Source: Carnegiea gigantea (taxonomy: Eukaryota; Streptophyta; Magnoliopsida; Caryophyllales; Cactaceae). From it: a stretch of DNA of 64,000 nucleotides. The stretch lies in NCBI GenBank assembly GCA_029747015.1, contig JAKOGI010000003.1, forward strand, positions 825,001 to 889,000. The letters are read 5' to 3'. The translations under genes and the position numbers were made by a program. The notes beneath the pieces were generated by a model. That model made no database searches. It was not told the origin of the DNA and worked only from the letters and a program-made list of their open reading frames with translations. Of the stretch, positions 61,330-64,000 are shown one piece after another (positions within the stretch are counted from its first letter, which is position 1; every line of letters starts with the position of its first letter).

Positions 61330-63340
61330 TTAAACATAATTAAGCATGCTTAATTACTGCAGTTGGGTTTAAAGGATTGAATTGATCAAAACTCAGATAA
61401 CAACCCTTGAAGAAGATAAGTGTTCTATTTTTGTTTTTTTTTCTTTCTTTCTTTATTGCTGCACCCTGGAGACACTCGAGGAATTGAAGGAATGATGATC
61501 GATGATGGTGAAATTAATCAGATTAGATCTTTCCTAGAGTTTAATTTGATCACTTAGCTGTCAACTGCTTAGACCAGGTTCCAATGTGGTGTGCCACAAC
61601 TATTAGTCAGTGTAATACCTACCTCTACCTTGTGCAAATATATAGATTAATATTATTTGTGTTGATTATTAGTAGAATTTTCTCATTTCATCATCTTTGT
61701 TTTCCTCTCCCTCATTATTTTTCTCTATCTAATTTTTTCCTTTTTGGAATTTGGGAAAAATTCCTTATATAGTCTCAAATCTTGTTTTCATATATATTTG
61801 TCTTTGCAAAGTCAGAGACAGATTCCATACAGCTGTTGGAATCATACATCAACCACGCATATATCAAATATGTGCATAGAAACAAAATAAAAAAAGCAAT
61901 ATTATTTAAAATAAAATCTGCACAAAGGAAGCATGTGAGCTACCTCCTCTCTTCATTCTGATAAAAAGAAATGGAGTGGGGAAGGCTGGAAAAAGTTGGT
62001 TTGGTAATATTATTTGGAAGTCCTTGAGTTAGGTAAAACAAATTTCCACTACCAGAGAGGGAAAACAGGTACTTGGCTCTTCTGAGCTGGTGTCCTTTTC
62101 TTCATGTAGTCATCATATGGTAGCTAGGATTCAACCTTCATTCAGTTGTGACCACATAATTTAATTCTTTCTGTTAAAAAAAAAAAGAGGAGTTTTTTTG
62201 GGGGGGGGGGGGAATACTAGGTGGATGAAAAACAAAGGAGCAATGAATATATACCAAATTCCAAAAAACACCACCACCGTACCACCAGCACCTAGTCTGC
62301 ATCATGCCTGCGTAGCTAGGTAGGGTCCTGGGAGATTTAGATGAGGTAATCTTATTCTAGTAAGCGAAGAAGTTTAGGGTACTAGACCCATATATAATTA
62401 ATGCATAGAGTGAAAGAGTCACATCAAGGATCCGCGTCAAGAGATTAGTTGTGGTTATGTACGTACGATGTTGCACTATTCAATTCATTCAATTGCAGAG
62501 AACATACAGGTTTAGGAGTCCAAGTTGAACATGCTTCATGTTTGCCATTATTGTACGAAATAAAGGAAGTGTAGTGTATAAAGATCCGACCCTACCCCTG
62601 TGACATAGCGGCCTAATGGCACTTGGTAGGAAGGGTTGGAGAATAAGGAGTGTGGGAACTAACCTAGGATGAAATGCTTGGTTGGCTACTCCCGAAGTTC
62701 TAAATAAGGAACCCATACATATCTCCTTGACGAAAAGTGAGTTTGGTGCCACTAGCTTGAACTATTGGTCTTTAATTTGGGCAATGCAGCCAGTATATTA
62801 TTGAAACTTGAAAGTGAAACAAAATAGTATGTGGCCTGGCTTTCAAAGGGGGGGCCGATGTTTGGAGGGAGGTTGACAAGCATTATGTGATGAATACATA
62901 AAATTGCATAAACTCCAAATAGAATTTAGCTGGAACCCGTACTAATGCTCACCTGTACCATCTTGAAAATGTCACGTACACCATCTCCAAGCTGCAGTAC
63001 ATTTCTAACTGTAGAATTAGACACCCCCCCTCCCCCACCGGTGTTTTGCTTGGGGGGGTCTAATGAAGGAAGCTTCATGCGTGTACTGACAGGGTGTCGT
63101 TGTCTGGCATATGCAATGGTTGGATGTATACACGCACAATAATCACTTTCAAAGTGATTTTTCACTAGGATAAGAAAACACAAGATAGGCCCCATATCAC
63201 ATTGGCACATATAGCAAGTCTTAATCACCATTCAGCTACCACATCAAACGGGGTCCCAATTGCAATATTCGATCATAAAATCCAGAACATATAAACAGAG
63301 ACATCAAAAATTGAAGAAATTCGATCATGTTCAATGCAAT
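61330..63340. other. 3' flank of the RTFL gene and unassigned sequence
   Basis: Probable 3' UTR to about 61650. The rest has T/G and C homopolymer blocks (62176-62212, 63023-63031) and short frames without recognisable similarity. Confidence 0.4.
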
Positions 63341-63399
63341 TCTAGCAGATTGCGACGATGATTCGAAAGGAAAGTGCTGCTAACAAATATTTTTCAGGT

Positions 63400-64000
63400 G
63401 AATCGAGCTAACTTCTGAAACAAGAAACTCAGAAGTAATCGTACCAGAAATTTGAAAATTTGAGAATTCAATCACCAATCCATCGTTGCCTTCTTCGTTG
63501 ATGTCTACGCCCGATCACATATGATAGCGACGGGAAATTTTTGCATCCTCGCGCACTCGCAGGTTTCAACGACGTCGCTTGGATCCAGTTAGACTTAGAG
63601 CGTTAACAGCATTTTAGGCCGGTAGGCCCATCTGTCAACCGCGGCCCTGGCCCAGAGTATATATATTGCAGTCTTAGGCTCCAAGTAATAGTAATTGGGA
63701 AAATTACCACAGAGTGTTACTTCGCTTTTAATATTACTCAAAGATGTTATGTTTTCTTCAAGGTGTTGTGTTTGGGACAATGACAGAGCAGGAAGGAATG
63801 CACGTGGCAGTGGAAGGGAAAGTTGGTGTAAGGAAATACCGAAAATAACCCAACGTTAGATGGTTGGAATTCATGTGCCCAACCGTGCCGAAAAGAAAAC
63901 CGGAGAGAGAATCAGGGAGGGAGACGTTGGAGGAGAGAGAGACAGGGGAAAGGGGTGAGTTTGGAGTGCGACTTGCAGAAGTTGGAGGAGGGGAAGCTGG
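63400..64000. promoter_or_regulatory. Probable 5' flank of genes beyond or near the window edge
   Basis: A more GC-balanced region. Minus strand: TATA-like ATATATATAC (about 63655-63665), a leader over 63610-63450 and a possible donor TCTG/GTACGATT near 63445. Plus strand: from about 63890 a GA-rich leader-like sequence (GGAGAGAGAATCAGGGAGGG) runs to the end of the window. A divergent promoter pair is inferred; no CDS is confirmed on either side. Confidence 0.3.

Overview
This window is AT-rich nuclear DNA from a flowering plant. The coding and microRNA content (a CYP707A-type cytochrome P450 with plant introns, a MIR172 hairpin, an RTFL/DVL small-polypeptide gene and a SIAMESE-RELATED-like gene), together with Ty1/copia and LINE debris and many MITEs, points to a eudicot. 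I cannot name the species from sequence alone. Some MITE families recall Caryophyllales genomes, but that is only an impression.

Layout: (1) 252-6091, minus strand: a complete seven-exon gene for ABA 8'-hydroxylase (CYP707A), with a TATA box just upstream and a palindromic nested MITE in its 1.9-kb last intron. (2) 6.2-26 kb: gene-poor DNA with TA microsatellites, a probable copia solo LTR (12908-13798), MITEs, a LINE 3' fragment (17.4-17.7 kb) and an ACGT-rich promoter-like patch without an obvious gene (18.5-18.85 kb). (3) 25.9-28.3 kb: a three-copy tandem repeat of about 220 bp, then an RNase H-like (LINE C-terminal) pseudogene split by a 1,044-bp hAT-type element with a perfect 8-bp target duplication; that element contains another MITE. 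(4) 29.9-30.6 kb: a single-exon SMR-like CDK-inhibitor gene preceded by two identical G-box/ABRE decamers. (5) 31.98-36.90 kb: a decayed Ty1/copia element on the minus strand with both LTRs, PBS and PPT, apparently inserted in an older minus-strand LINE seen on its flanks. (6) 38-51 kb: repeat-rich DNA with a CTTACAGCTC-rich element pair, a tandem/inverted 208-bp repeat cluster, MITEs, a possible gypsy LTR piece and a second copia relic. (7) 51.31-51.51 kb, plus strand: a MIR172 precursor with canonical mature and star sequences. (8) 52-60.6 kb: mostly repeats and unassigned sequence. (9) 60943-61329, plus strand: a single-exon RTFL/DVL gene. (10) 61.3-64 kb: no certain gene, but the last 600 bp look like 5'-flanking sequence.

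The four supported host loci act in hormone catabolism (CYP707A), cell-cycle braking (SMR-like), phase change and flowering through AP2-like targets (miR172) and organ-shape control (RTFL). They are far apart, on mixed strands and separated by transposons, so they are independent plant genes and not a cluster. I found no clear sign of an undescribed multi-gene system. The most unusual signals are structural: nested MITEs in the CYP707A intron, the hAT-split RNase H frame, and the 41.3-42.1 kb fold-back repeat cluster.
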